Made by a program: the position numbers and the translations under genes
Source of the DNA: Arthrobacter sp. PvP023
Lineage (GTDB): Bacteria; Actinomycetota; Actinomycetes; Actinomycetales; Micrococcaceae
Length of the DNA: 64,000 bases
Reading direction: 5' to 3'
Assembly (NCBI RefSeq): GCF_017832975.1
Contig: NZ_JAFIBI010000001.1
Coordinates: 496,001 to 560,000 of the forward strand
Shown here: positions 17,292-25,737 of the stretch, piece after piece
Position numbering within the stretch: position 1 is the first letter of the stretch
Layout of the letters: each line of letters opens with the position of its first letter
The notes under the pieces: generated by a model
What the model was told of the DNA's origin: nothing
Databases searched by the model: none
The model's input: only the letters and a program-made list of their open reading frames with translations

Positions 17292-18196
17292 CGTCCGGTG
17301 GTCCCTTCAAATCCTGCGGTCAGTTGTTCGCGGCATTGCTGCCATTCGTGTTCTTCGATGCGCATGAAGTGCGCCTTTTCGCGCTCCTCCAGCAGTGGTA
17401 CTCCGCGTCCCACCTTCGTGTCGCACAGGATCACGGAAGGACGTCCGACGGCGGCCGCCTGGGCGGCTGCGTTGTCGAATGCCGCCAGCAGCGCGCCGAC
17501 GTCGTTCCCGTCCACCCGCTGGGTGTACCAACCGAAGGATTCCCACTTCTCCGTGACGGGCTCGGTGCGCAGCACGGTGTCCGTCTTTCCGTCCGCCTGC
17601 AGGGCGTTGATGTCCACCATGGCGGTCAGGTTGCCCAGCTGGTGGTGGTGCGCGCCCATGGCGGCCTCCCAGGTGGAGCCCTCGTCCAGTTCGCCGTCGG
17701 AGAGGAAGTTGTAGACCCTCGCCCCGGAGCCCTGGTACCGGAGGCCCAGTGCCATGCCCACCGCGATGGTGAGGCCGTGGCCCAGCGAGCCGCCGGAGAT
17801 CTCCATTCCGGGGGTGTAGGTGGACATCCCGGACATCGGCAACCGGGAATCGTCCGAGCCGTACGTCTCAAGTTCTTCGACCGGAACGATGCCTGCCTCG
17901 GCCAGTGCGGCGTAGTGTCCGATCGCGTAGTGCCCGGTGGAGAGCAGGAAGCGGTCCCGCGCCTCCCATTCCGGATCCTCGGGCCGGAAGCGGAGCTGGT
18001 CGGCGTAGACGGCGGCCAACATGTCCGCCGCGCCGAGCGCCTGGCCCACGTAGCCCTGGCCTTGCACCTCGCCCATGTTCAGGGCGTGGTGGCGGATGCG
18101 GTAGGCGGCGGCGCTGACGCCGGCGACGCGTTCGGTCGTGGGAGCCATGGTTTCCTGGGTGGCAGTCATGTGGGCTTCTTCTGTGGCGGTGGTCAT
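17288..18196 (-). CDS. Transketolase N-terminal subunit (thiamine-diphosphate-binding)
   Basis: The protein has 302 residues. The ThDP/Mg motif is FLSDGELDEGSTWEAAM with the Asn in DINALQADG (about residues 165-205), and the family start RIRHHALNM lies at about residue 33. The ATG at 18196 shares one base with the MFS stop (TGATG), so translation is coupled; a second Met ten codons in is an alternative start. It forms a heteromer with the 16284-17291 product. Confidence 0.92.
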   Translation of the reverse strand: MTTATEEAHMTATQETMAPTTERVAGVSAAAYRIRHHALNMGEVQGQGYVGQALGAADMLAAVYADQLRFRPEDPEWEARDRFLLSTGHYAIGHYAALAEAGIVPVEELETYGSDDSRLPMSGMSTYTPGMEISGGSLGHGLTIAVGMALGLRYQGSGARVYNFLSDGELDEGSTWEAAMGAHHHQLGNLTAMVDINALQADGKTDTVLRTEPVTEKWESFGWYTQRVDGNDVGALLAAFDNAAAQAAAVGRPSVILCDTKVGRGVPLLEEREKAHFMRIEEHEWQQCREQLTAGFEGTTGR

Positions 18197-19533
18197 CAGG
18201 CGTTTACTGTCTGCGGGGTGCTTTTGGTGGCCTCATCGGCCAGCTGGCGTTCGCGCTTGCCCCAGGTTTCCCGGGTGACGATGGCGGCCCAGAGTCCGAT
18301 GGCTGCGTAGAAGCTGAAGAGGAGGGCGGGGCCCATCCAGCCCAGGCTGACGAAGAGGAGCGTGGTGACGAACGGGGTGAAACCGGAGACCATGGCGGAG
18401 ATCTGGTAGGCCAGTGAGGCTCCGGAGGAGCGGGTCTTTGCCTGGAACAGTTCGGGGAACCACGGGCCCTGGGCCCCGGCCAGGGAGTTCTGGCAGACAG
18501 CGTAGGAGATGACGATGGTGGCGATGATGAAGATGAACATTCCGGTGTTGACCAGCAGGAACATGGGGATGCCGAACAGGAGCGCGAAGGCTGTGGACCA
18601 GATGTACAGCGGCCGGCGGCCGATCCTGTCGGTGAGCCTTGCCCAGGCCATGGTGGCGAAGATGCCGATTGCGGAGGCGATGCAGAGGGCGACGAGCGTC
18701 TGGGTCTTATCAGCCAGATGCTGGGTGTGCAGGTAGGAAATCATGTAGGTGATCGATACGGCGTAGCCCGCGGTCTCGGCAATGCGGAGGCCGATGCCCC
18801 GGACGATGCTGCGCCAGTCCGTCTTGATGACCTCGATGATCGGGGACTTGACGATGGAACCGCTCTCCTTGACCTCGTCGAAGACCGGCGATTCCGGCAC
18901 CTTGGAGCGGATAATCAGTCCGACGGCGACGAGCACGATGCTGGCCAGGAATGGAACGCGCCAGGCGAGTTCGCCGCCCAGGTTCACGCTGACCAGGAAG
19001 ACGAGGTTGGCCAGGAGGAGGCCGACCGGGAAGCCGGCCTGCACAATGCCGGTGTACTTCCCCTTGGACTTCCAGGGCGCGTGCTCGTAACTCATCAGGA
19101 TGGCGCCGCCCCATTCAGCGCCGAAGGCGAGGCCCTGGACGACGCGGACGAACACCAGCAGCGCCGGCGCCAGCAGGCCGACCTGTTCGTAGGTGGGCAG
19201 GAGGCCGATGAGGAACGTAGCCACACCCATGAGGATCAGGGAGGCCACCAGGACGGGCTTGCGGCCTACCTTGTCGCCGAGGTGTCCGCCGATGATGCCG
19301 CCGATGGGGCGGGCAGCGAAGCCGACGCCGAGCGTGGCGAAAGCGGCCAGGGTGCCGGTGACCGGGTCGCCGGTGGGGAAGAACGCCGTTCCGAAGTACA
19401 GGGCGGCGGCAGTGCCGAAGCCGATGAAGTCATAAGTCTCGATGACGGCGCCGACACCGGACCCGATGGCGACGCGCTTAGCGTCCTTTGTGCCGTGCAC
19501 GTGGCCGCGCATTTTCAGAGCCTCATTGCTCAT
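18196..19533 (-). CDS. MFS transporter, metabolite:H+ symporter (MHS) type
   Basis: The protein has 445 residues from the ATG at 19533, with GAAAGGG upstream; this start is preferred over 19572. Twelve membrane helices are predicted. The MHS/MFS loop motif GGHLGDKVGRKPVL lies near residue 90 and a second, RLTDRIGRRPLY, in the middle. MHS members import organic acids or polar solutes with protons. It is the first gene of the minus-strand operon with the transketolase halves and probably imports the substrate of the island. Confidence 0.92.
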   Translation of the reverse strand: MSNEALKMRGHVHGTKDAKRVAIGSGVGAVIETYDFIGFGTAAALYFGTAFFPTGDPVTGTLAAFATLGVGFAARPIGGIIGGHLGDKVGRKPVLVASLILMGVATFLIGLLPTYEQVGLLAPALLVFVRVVQGLAFGAEWGGAILMSYEHAPWKSKGKYTGIVQAGFPVGLLLANLVFLVSVNLGGELAWRVPFLASIVLVAVGLIIRSKVPESPVFDEVKESGSIVKSPIIEVIKTDWRSIVRGIGLRIAETAGYAVSITYMISYLHTQHLADKTQTLVALCIASAIGIFATMAWARLTDRIGRRPLYIWSTAFALLFGIPMFLLVNTGMFIFIIATIVISYAVCQNSLAGAQGPWFPELFQAKTRSSGASLAYQISAMVSGFTPFVTTLLFVSLGWMGPALLFSFYAAIGLWAAIVTRETWGKRERQLADEATKSTPQTVNA

Positions 19534-19580
19534 TGCTGAATCCCTTTCGAAGAGCGGGCAACGCTTCCGCACCGCCGCTG

Positions 19581-19666
19581 TCGACTGTTAACAAATGATA
19601 TGCCAGTGTGACCCGGGTCATGCGCCAATGTCAACAGTCAATGTTTGAGGTTGACTGTCAACAATG
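19581..19666. promoter_or_regulatory. Cluster of GntR-type operators between divergent operons
   Basis: Three related sites are visible: TCGACTGTTAACAAATG at 19581-19597, TGTCAACAGTCAA at 19629-19641 and TTGACTGTCAACAATG at 19651-19666. All share GACTGT and its complement with the operator at 16190. They lie between the MFS start (19533) and the isomerase start (19712), so one regulator could control both directions. Confidence 0.65.
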
Positions 19667-19711
19667 AAACGCCTACAGTGATTCACATCACCCCGCCCGT
19701 TCAGAGGATCA

Positions 19712-20542
19712 ATGAAGATGTTCAACTCCCGACTCGGCTGCTCGTCCATCAGCTTCCGCCACCAGGACCTGAGCGCGGCCCTGAGGACCATCGGCGGCCT
19801 TGGCTTCGAAGAAATCGACCTGGGCGCCCTGCCCGGCGTCTGCGACCACGTTCCGTATGAACTGGATGCGAACGCCGTCACGGCTGTCACCGCGGAGGTT
19901 GCCGCTTCCGGGCTGCGGGTCCGCTCGGTCAACGGGGACATTGGGGACCTCAATGCAGTGCTCGACGCCGGCGGGCAGGGCGCCCGCGAACGGCACCTGG
20001 AGGCGCTGCTCACCCTCGCGGCCAATACCGGTGCGAAGGCGCTGGTGCTTCCGTGCGGTGCCCTGGGCCACCATCCGGTCCGGAGCGTCGACGAGGACCT
20101 GGACACCATCGCGGCCCAGCTCATCCATGCCGGGCAGCGTGCCGCTGAATTCGGCGTCGAACTCTGGACCGAATCCCTGCACTTCCTGAGGTTCTGCTGG
20201 AACCTGGAGCGCGCCGAACTGCTGGCGCACCGGTTGGCGGGCTCGCGCGTGGGAATTGTCATGGACTTCAGCCACATCGTTGCCGCCGGCGAGGACCCGC
20301 TGGAATACCTCGAACGGCATGACGGCCGGATTACCCACGTCCATATCAGGGACGCCGTACCGGGCAACATCAACCTCAGCGTCGGAAACGGCCGGGCGGA
20401 CTTTGCCGCCGGGCTGCGCTCGCTCGCAGCGCGCGGCTACACCGGCCACTTCTCGCTGGAACTGGAAACCCGGGACGTCACCCACGACGAACGTCCCGCG
20501 GCCGCCGCCAAGGCAGCCAGCTTCATCACAGACCTTATCTAG
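19712..20542 (+). CDS. TIM-barrel sugar (phosphate) isomerase/epimerase
   Basis: The protein has 276 residues and belongs to the xylose-isomerase-like TIM-barrel superfamily. Metal-site segments are visible in ELWTESLHFLRF (about 145-160), VGIVMDFSHIV (about 180), ITHVHIRDA (about 210) and a terminal SLELETRD. Members isomerise or epimerise free or phosphorylated ketoses and aldoses. AGAGGAT lies 10 bp upstream of the ATG. It begins the plus-strand operon of the island, with the SDR following after 47 bp. An apiose-isomerase-like or erythrulose-phosphate-isomerase-like role is possible; the exact substrate is not readable. Confidence 0.85.
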   Translation: MKMFNSRLGCSSISFRHQDLSAALRTIGGLGFEEIDLGALPGVCDHVPYELDANAVTAVTAEVAASGLRVRSVNGDIGDLNAVLDAGGQGARERHLEALLTLAANTGAKALVLPCGALGHHPVRSVDEDLDTIAAQLIHAGQRAAEFGVELWTESLHFLRFCWNLERAELLAHRLAGSRVGIVMDFSHIVAAGEDPLEYLERHDGRITHVHIRDAVPGNINLSVGNGRADFAAGLRSLAARGYTGHFSLELETRDVTHDERPAAAAKAASFITDLI

Positions 20543-20589
20543 AGCACAGCTTCACCCGCACCACCACCAAGCAACCCAAGGAGCACACC

Positions 20590-21366
20590 ATGACCACCAC
20601 CATCCAGCGCACTGCCGTCCTCACCGGGGCCACCTCGGACCGCGGCATCGGCATCACCACCGCACGCCGCTACGCGAACCAGGGCTGGGCGGTGGTGATC
20701 CTGGACCTCGACGGCGAGAAGTCCGCCAAGGTCGCCGCCGAAATTGGCAACGAGTTCAACGTCCCCGCCTTCGGCCACGAGATCGACGTCGCCAATGAGG
20801 GCTCCGTCAAGGCCGCCTATGCAGCCGTCAAAGCAGAAGTCACCGCCGGAAACCTGCCCCCGGTTGGCGCCCTGGCCAACATCGCCGGCATCACCTCGCC
20901 GGTGCCGTTCCTGGAGACCACCCTGGAACTCTGGCACAAGGTCATGGACGTCAACGCCACCGGAACCTACCTGGTCACCAAGGCCTTCCTGCCGGACATG
21001 ATCGCCAGCGGCTGGGGCCGGATCGTGAACATGTCCTCCGTCTCCGCGCAGCGCGGCGGCGGCGTCTTTGGCAAGGTCCCCTACTCCGCCGCCAAGGCTG
21101 CCATCCTGGGCTTCACCAAGGCGCTCGCCCGCGAAATCGGCGCCACCGGCGTTACTGTCAACGCCATCACCCCGGGCGCCGTGGACACCAACATCCGCGT
21201 GGGCAGCACCGAGGAGCAGGAGGCCGCCATCAACGCCGGCATCCCGCTGGGCCGCAACGCCACCACCGAGGAAATCGCCGCCGTCATCACCTTCCTGTCC
21301 TCCGAGGAATCGGCGTACCTCACGGGAACCACCATCGACATCAACGGCGGAAGCCACATCCACTAG
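20590..21366 (+). CDS. Short-chain dehydrogenase/reductase (polyol or ketose dehydrogenase)
   Basis: This is a complete 258-residue classical SDR. The cofactor motif TGATSDRGIGITTA is at about residues 10-23, with VVILDLDG after strand 2 (Asp favours NAD), then LANIAGI at about 95, the catalytic Ser in NMSSVSAQ and YSAAKAA at about 160. The C-terminus ends TTIDINGGSHIH. It lies between the isomerase and the kinase in one operon. In D-threitol catabolism an SDR oxidises the polyol to erythrulose before a DAK-type kinase acts, which fits the order here, but the substrate is inferred. Confidence 0.92.
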   Translation: MTTTIQRTAVLTGATSDRGIGITTARRYANQGWAVVILDLDGEKSAKVAAEIGNEFNVPAFGHEIDVANEGSVKAAYAAVKAEVTAGNLPPVGALANIAGITSPVPFLETTLELWHKVMDVNATGTYLVTKAFLPDMIASGWGRIVNMSSVSAQRGGGVFGKVPYSAAKAAILGFTKALAREIGATGVTVNAITPGAVDTNIRVGSTEEQEAAINAGIPLGRNATTEEIAAVITFLSSEESAYLTGTTIDINGGSHIH

Positions 21367-21411
21367 CAGTCTCGCCATTCAGAAGACCGAGCGCAGCCTG
21401 GAGAGCCCATC

Positions 21412-23178
21412 ATGACCCGAATTTTCAACGATCCGTCCGACTTCGCCGAGGAAGCCCTTGCCGGTTTCTGCGACGTCCACGCCGACCTGGTCCGCCCGGT
21501 TCCCGGCGGGGCCGTGCGCCGCCAGCGCCCCGCCAAGCCCAAGGTGGCCGTCCTCGCCGGCGGCGGTTCCGGCCACTATCCGGCGTTCGCCGGCCTGATC
21601 GGCACCGGACTGGCCGACGGCGCCGTGGTGGGCAACATCTTCACCTCGCCGTCCGCGCAGCAGGCCTACGCCGTGGCGAAGGCGGCGGACTCCGGCGCCG
21701 GTGTGGTGTTCACCTACGGGAACTACGCCGGGGACGTCCTGAACTTCGGGATGGCCAGCGAACGGCTCGCTGCAGAGGGGATCCAGGTGGAAAACGTCCT
21801 GGTGACGGATGACGTCGCCAGCGCACCGCCGTCGGAAGCGGAGAAACGCCGCGGCATTGCGGGCGACTTCACCGTCTTCAAGATCATGGGTGCGGCGGCC
21901 GAGGCAGGTGCGGACCTGGCCGACGTCGTGCGTCTTGGCCGGAAGGCCAATAGCTTGACCCGAACCATCGGCAGCGCCTTCCATGGCTGCACCTTTCCCG
22001 GTGCCGAGGCTCCGCTGTTCACCCTCAAGGACCGCCAGATGGGGCTCGGCCTGGGCATCCACGGCGAGCCGGGACTGTTCGACACCGAGCTGCCGCCCGC
22101 CAAGGATCTGGGCCAGGAATTCGTCTCCCGGCTGCTGGCGGAGGCGCCGCACGGTGCGGGCGACCGCATCGCCGTCATTCTCAACGGCCTCGGCTCCACC
22201 AAGCACGAGGAACTCTTTGTCCTCTGGCTCACCGTTGCCCCGCTGCTCCGTGCCGCCGGCTACACGCTGGTCATGCCGGAGGTGGGCGAACTGGTCACCA
22301 GCCTGGACATGTCCGGAGTCTCCCTCACCATCACCTGGCTGGACGAGGAACTTGAGCCGCTGTGGACCGCCCCGGCTGAAACGCCGGCCTACCGGCGAGG
22401 CAATGCGGCGCTGCAGTCCGGTGACCGGATGGCGGAGAAAGAGTCCGACGGCGCCGCCGCACCCGATGCCTTCGAAGCCACCGAAGAGTCGCGCGGCTAC
22501 GCGGCGAGCTGCCTGGCGGCGCTCGCTGCGGCCCGGGACTCCCTGCACGCGGCTGAAGCGAGGCTGGGGGACATGGACGCTGTCGCGGGCGACGGGGATC
22601 ACGGGCGCGGGATGGTCCGCGGCATCGACGCGGCCGTCGCCGCAGCCGGGGACGCCATGGCCCGCGGTGCCGGAGCGGGCGCGGTTCTTGCGGCCGCCGG
22701 TGATGCCTGGGCCGACAAGGCCGGCGGAACCTCCGGCGTGCTGTGGGGCGCCGGGCTGCGGTCCTTCGGCGAAGCCCTCGGCAACCAAATGGCTCCGGGA
22801 CCTTCGGAACTGGCCGCGGCTGTCGCGGCGTTCTCGGCACGGATCACCGGCCTCGGCAAGGCGGACATCGGGGACAAGACCATGGTGGACGCCCTGGTGC
22901 CCTTCGCCGAGACGTTCAGCCGGCTGGTGGCCGCTGGCGGCAGCCCCGCGGCGGCGTCGACCGAAGCGGCATGGGCCGAAGCCGCCGTGGTGTCCACCGC
23001 GGCGGCGGAAGCCACCGCCTCCCTGCGTCCGCTCAAAGGCCGTGCCCGGCCGCTCGCCGAAAAGAGCGTTGGCACGGCGGACCCCGGCGCCACGTCACTG
23101 GCCATGATCTTCACCGTCATGGGAGTGCACCTCGCAGCGCCGGTTCCATCCCGCCAGCCCGCTGGGACACCGTCATGA
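21412..23178 (+). CDS. Fused DhaK-DhaL kinase (dihydroxyacetone / erythrulose kinase family)
   Basis: The protein has 588 residues. The DhaK domain (about 1-330) has LAGGGSGHYPAFAGL, the TSPSAQQAYAVAKA loop and LGIHGEPG. The DhaL ATP-binding domain (about 370-580) has GDGDHGRGMVRGID and DKAGGTSGVLW. This single-chain ATP-dependent form includes dihydroxyacetone, D/L-erythrulose and apulose kinases. The RpiB-type isomerase downstream (ATGA overlap) and the SDR upstream favour erythrulose or a similar C4/C5 ketose over dihydroxyacetone. Confidence 0.93.
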   Translation: MTRIFNDPSDFAEEALAGFCDVHADLVRPVPGGAVRRQRPAKPKVAVLAGGGSGHYPAFAGLIGTGLADGAVVGNIFTSPSAQQAYAVAKAADSGAGVVFTYGNYAGDVLNFGMASERLAAEGIQVENVLVTDDVASAPPSEAEKRRGIAGDFTVFKIMGAAAEAGADLADVVRLGRKANSLTRTIGSAFHGCTFPGAEAPLFTLKDRQMGLGLGIHGEPGLFDTELPPAKDLGQEFVSRLLAEAPHGAGDRIAVILNGLGSTKHEELFVLWLTVAPLLRAAGYTLVMPEVGELVTSLDMSGVSLTITWLDEELEPLWTAPAETPAYRRGNAALQSGDRMAEKESDGAAAPDAFEATEESRGYAASCLAALAAARDSLHAAEARLGDMDAVAGDGDHGRGMVRGIDAAVAAAGDAMARGAGAGAVLAAAGDAWADKAGGTSGVLWGAGLRSFGEALGNQMAPGPSELAAAVAAFSARITGLGKADIGDKTMVDALVPFAETFSRLVAAGGSPAAASTEAAWAEAAVVSTAAAEATASLRPLKGRARPLAEKSVGTADPGATSLAMIFTVMGVHLAAPVPSRQPAGTPS

Positions 23179-23666
23179 CCATGGAAGGACAGGCCGTGGG
23201 TATCCGACTCATCCTGGGCGCCGACGAAGCCGGCGTGGATTACAAGGACCGGATCATGGAGGACCTGCAGAAGGATCCCCGGGTCACCGAAATCATCGAC
23301 ATCGGCGTCAACCGCAGTGATGCCCCCGAGCAGTTCACCACGCCGTACCCATATGTGGGGATTGCCGCCGGGGAAATGATCAGGGACGGCCTGGCGGACC
23401 GGGCAATCCTGTTTTGCGGCACGGGCATCGGCGTAGCCATCGCCGCGAACAAGGTGGAAGGAATCCGGGCAGCCACTGCCCATGACTCCTTCTCGGTGGA
23501 ACGCTCGGTGCTGTCCAACGACTGCCAGGTGCTCACCATGGGCCAGCGCGTGGTGGGGGTGGAACTTGCCCGCAGGCTGGCCCGGGAGTGGCTGGGCTAC
23601 ACATTCGATCCCGCGTCCGCCTCGGCGGGCAAGGTCAAAGTCCTGACCGATTTCGAAGGCTGCTAA
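23175..23666 (+). CDS. RpiB/LacAB-family sugar-phosphate isomerase (DerI-like)
   Basis: The protein has 163 residues. The family start is ILGADEAGVDYKD, with the phosphate/substrate loop FCGTGIGVAIAANKVEGIRA and SNDCQVLTMGQRVVG. Typical RpiB proteins read SDHAG where this reads ADEAG, a difference seen in isomerases for other ketose phosphates. D-erythrulose-4-phosphate to D-erythrose-4-phosphate isomerisation is a good candidate reaction, since the product is a transketolase substrate. It overlaps the kinase stop by 4 bp; an alternative ATG lies two codons on. Confidence 0.9.
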   Translation: MTMEGQAVGIRLILGADEAGVDYKDRIMEDLQKDPRVTEIIDIGVNRSDAPEQFTTPYPYVGIAAGEMIRDGLADRAILFCGTGIGVAIAANKVEGIRAATAHDSFSVERSVLSNDCQVLTMGQRVVGVELARRLAREWLGYTFDPASASAGKVKVLTDFEGC

Positions 23667-23678
23667 CGCGGGACAGGA

Positions 23679-24788
23679 CTACTCGACATTCACCTTCACG
23701 CGCTGCACCACGTTGTTGCCCATGCCCTGGTAGTTCCAGACCTGCTCCAGCGGCTGCGTTGATCCCGTGGCGTCGGTGGCCCGGCAGGCGAGCTCATGCT
23801 CGCCCCGGTCCGCCACCCAGGGCAGCGTCCAATCGCACCAGGCAAACGGCCCCGCTGGATGTCCGAGATGCGCGGTCACCCATTTCCCGTCAATCCCCAC
23901 CTCCACGCGGACCACGGAGCCTTCACCGGACCAGGCCCTGCCTGTGAGCATCACCGGGCCGGCGGACAGTACCCTGCTGCGCGTGAAGAAGTCCGGGATA
24001 CCCGGCGGAATCATCAGCGACCGCACCTTGATCCGGGAGACCGGAGTGCCGGCGTCGTCCGCGTCCTTCTGGTAGCGGTACGCCACCGACTGCTGGAAAC
24101 CCTCGAACGGGTGGGTCAGCACCTGGATGGACTCGAGCCACTTCACGCTGGCCATGCCGTACCAGCCAGGGACCACAAGCCGCAGCGGGTAGCCGTGTTG
24201 CGGCGGCAGCTCGCGCCCGTTCATCTCGTACGCCAGGACGACGTCGGGGCGCATCGCCTCCTTGATGGGCAGGCTGCGCGCATACGTCTGCCGGACTCCG
24301 CCCTGGATGCCGGCATCGGCGCCGGTGAACACCACTTCGACCGCGTCCTCGTCAACGCCGGCCTGGGCCAGCAGGTACGCGAGCGGGACTCCGGTCCACT
24401 CCGCGGTTCCCACGCCCTCGAGCCGCCAGGGCTGGCTCAGCGGCCGCGGATGCAGCAGCGAGCGGCCGTTGCCGGCGCACTCCAGCGTGACCGGAATGCT
24501 GATGGTCGGGTCGCGGCGGAGCGCCCGGAGGCTGATTTCGACGGCCCGCTGCACGGCACCGCCAATCCGCAGGTGCCAGGAGTCGGCGTCAATGAACGGG
24601 ATGTCGAAGTGCGTCAGCACGTAGTGCAGCCCCGGCGGTGTGGTGGCCTCCCGCAAGGCCTCCAGCGGCATCGAATGGTTCCGGACGGCCAGCTGCAGTT
24701 CCTCTGCGGTGAGCGGGCCGTGGGTGGGTTCTCCTGCGTGCGCCGCGGGCTTCAAGGACTGACGGCGCCGGGAAATCTGCTTCGTCAT
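23679..24788 (-). CDS. Sulfite-oxidase-like molybdopterin enzyme
   Basis: The protein has 369 residues. The molybdopterin domain (about 40-250) holds the Mo-ligand Cys104 in TLECAGNGRS. The sequence GYPLRLVVPGWYGMASVKWL and a C-terminal Mo-co dimerisation domain (about 265-365) complete the fold. There is no Tat signal or haem domain, so it is probably cytoplasmic with an unknown electron acceptor. The N-terminus is basic (KQISRRRQ). It converges on the RpiB-like gene. Oxidation of sulfite or a related oxyanion is inferred from the family. Confidence 0.9.
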   Translation of the reverse strand: MTKQISRRRQSLKPAAHAGEPTHGPLTAEELQLAVRNHSMPLEALREATTPPGLHYVLTHFDIPFIDADSWHLRIGGAVQRAVEISLRALRRDPTISIPVTLECAGNGRSLLHPRPLSQPWRLEGVGTAEWTGVPLAYLLAQAGVDEDAVEVVFTGADAGIQGGVRQTYARSLPIKEAMRPDVVLAYEMNGRELPPQHGYPLRLVVPGWYGMASVKWLESIQVLTHPFEGFQQSVAYRYQKDADDAGTPVSRIKVRSLMIPPGIPDFFTRSRVLSAGPVMLTGRAWSGEGSVVRVEVGIDGKWVTAHLGHPAGPFAWCDWTLPWVADRGEHELACRATDATGSTQPLEQVWNYQGMGNNVVQRVKVNVE

Positions 24789-24832
24789 GGCACAGGTCTA
24801 CGCCGCTGCCGCCGGTGCGTCAAGCGTGAGCG

Positions 24833-25735
24833 CTAGAGGTGATGTGCCTCCTCGAGGAAGTCCGCGAGACCCAGGGGTTCCCTTCCTGTGAGGCCGTGAA
24901 CGTCCGACGTCGGGCCGGCCAGTTCGCCGTTGGCTATGGCCGTGTACGTGCTCACCCAGGCGTCCACCTGCCAGGCCGGTGCACCGTAGGACGCGCGGGA
25001 GGCATAGGCCTCCTGCACGGTTTCATTGTGGTACGTGACAGTCCGCCCGGTGCCCGCAGTAAGGAGCTCCGCGGCCCGCTGCAGGGAAATGTCCTCCGGC
25101 CCGGTCAGGTTGTAGGTCCGGCCCACGTGCACCGCCGGGTCACCCAGCACCGCCGCGGCGCACCGGGCGATGTCCGCACGAGTCACGGCAGCCATGACGC
25201 CGTCGCCCGCCGGGCCGCGGATGACGCCGTCTTCTCCGGTGAGCAACGGCAGGAAGTCGAGGTAGAAGTTGTCCCGCAGCAGCGTGTACTTCATCCCGGA
25301 GGCCTTGATCCGCTCCTCGGTGGCGTAATGATCCCTGCCCAGCGTGAACGTGCAGTCTGCGGCCGCGCCGAAAAAGGACGTGTACACCACATGCTCAACC
25401 CCGGCCGCGGCAGCCGCGTCAACAAACGCGAAGTGCGTCTGGAGCCTGTCCTCCGCCTCCGCGGCGGACACCATGAACAGCGTTTTCACGCCCGCAAGGG
25501 AGGCCTTCGCCAGCACCGGATCGGCATACGTGGAGAGCACCGGCACCCCGCCCTGAAGGTCAGGCGCCCGTAAGGCGTCGCGCACCAGCAGCCGCTGCGG
25601 CAGCCCGGAGTCGGCGAGGATCCTGGCGACGAGTCCGCCGAGCTGCCCGGTGGATCCCGTGACGGCCAGATCGGGCAGATCCCCGTCCGGCGGCGGAGCC
25701 GTCCCCGTGCCCGCGGAGCCTTCCCCGGCTGCCAC
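24833..25735 (-). CDS. NmrA-like NAD(P)-binding protein (atypical SDR)
   Basis: The protein has 300 residues from the GTG at 25735, which lies 2 bp after the stop of the aldo/keto reductase gene. The longer open frame beyond that is antisense noise. The Rossmann motif VTGSTGQLGGLVARIL is at about residue 25, and VVYTSFFGA replaces the usual catalytic motif. The family includes redox sensors and NAD(P)H:quinone oxidoreductases. It probably forms an operon with the upstream aldo/keto reductase. Confidence 0.8.
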   Translation of the reverse strand: MAAGEGSAGTGTAPPPDGDLPDLAVTGSTGQLGGLVARILADSGLPQRLLVRDALRAPDLQGGVPVLSTYADPVLAKASLAGVKTLFMVSAAEAEDRLQTHFAFVDAAAAAGVEHVVYTSFFGAAADCTFTLGRDHYATEERIKASGMKYTLLRDNFYLDFLPLLTGEDGVIRGPAGDGVMAAVTRADIARCAAAVLGDPAVHVGRTYNLTGPEDISLQRAAELLTAGTGRTVTYHNETVQEAYASRASYGAPAWQVDAWVSTYTAIANGELAGPTSDVHGLTGREPLGLADFLEEAHHL

Positions 25736-25737
25736 GG

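Noticed and set aside
16344..18310. Long plus-strand open frames over the transketolase genes
   Set aside because: They are antisense to both transketolase halves and have no recognisable motifs or ribosome-binding sites.
21379..22788. 469-codon minus-strand open frame
   Set aside because: It is opposite the DhaK-DhaL kinase gene, whose motifs are unmistakable; the frame is a GC-rich codon shadow.
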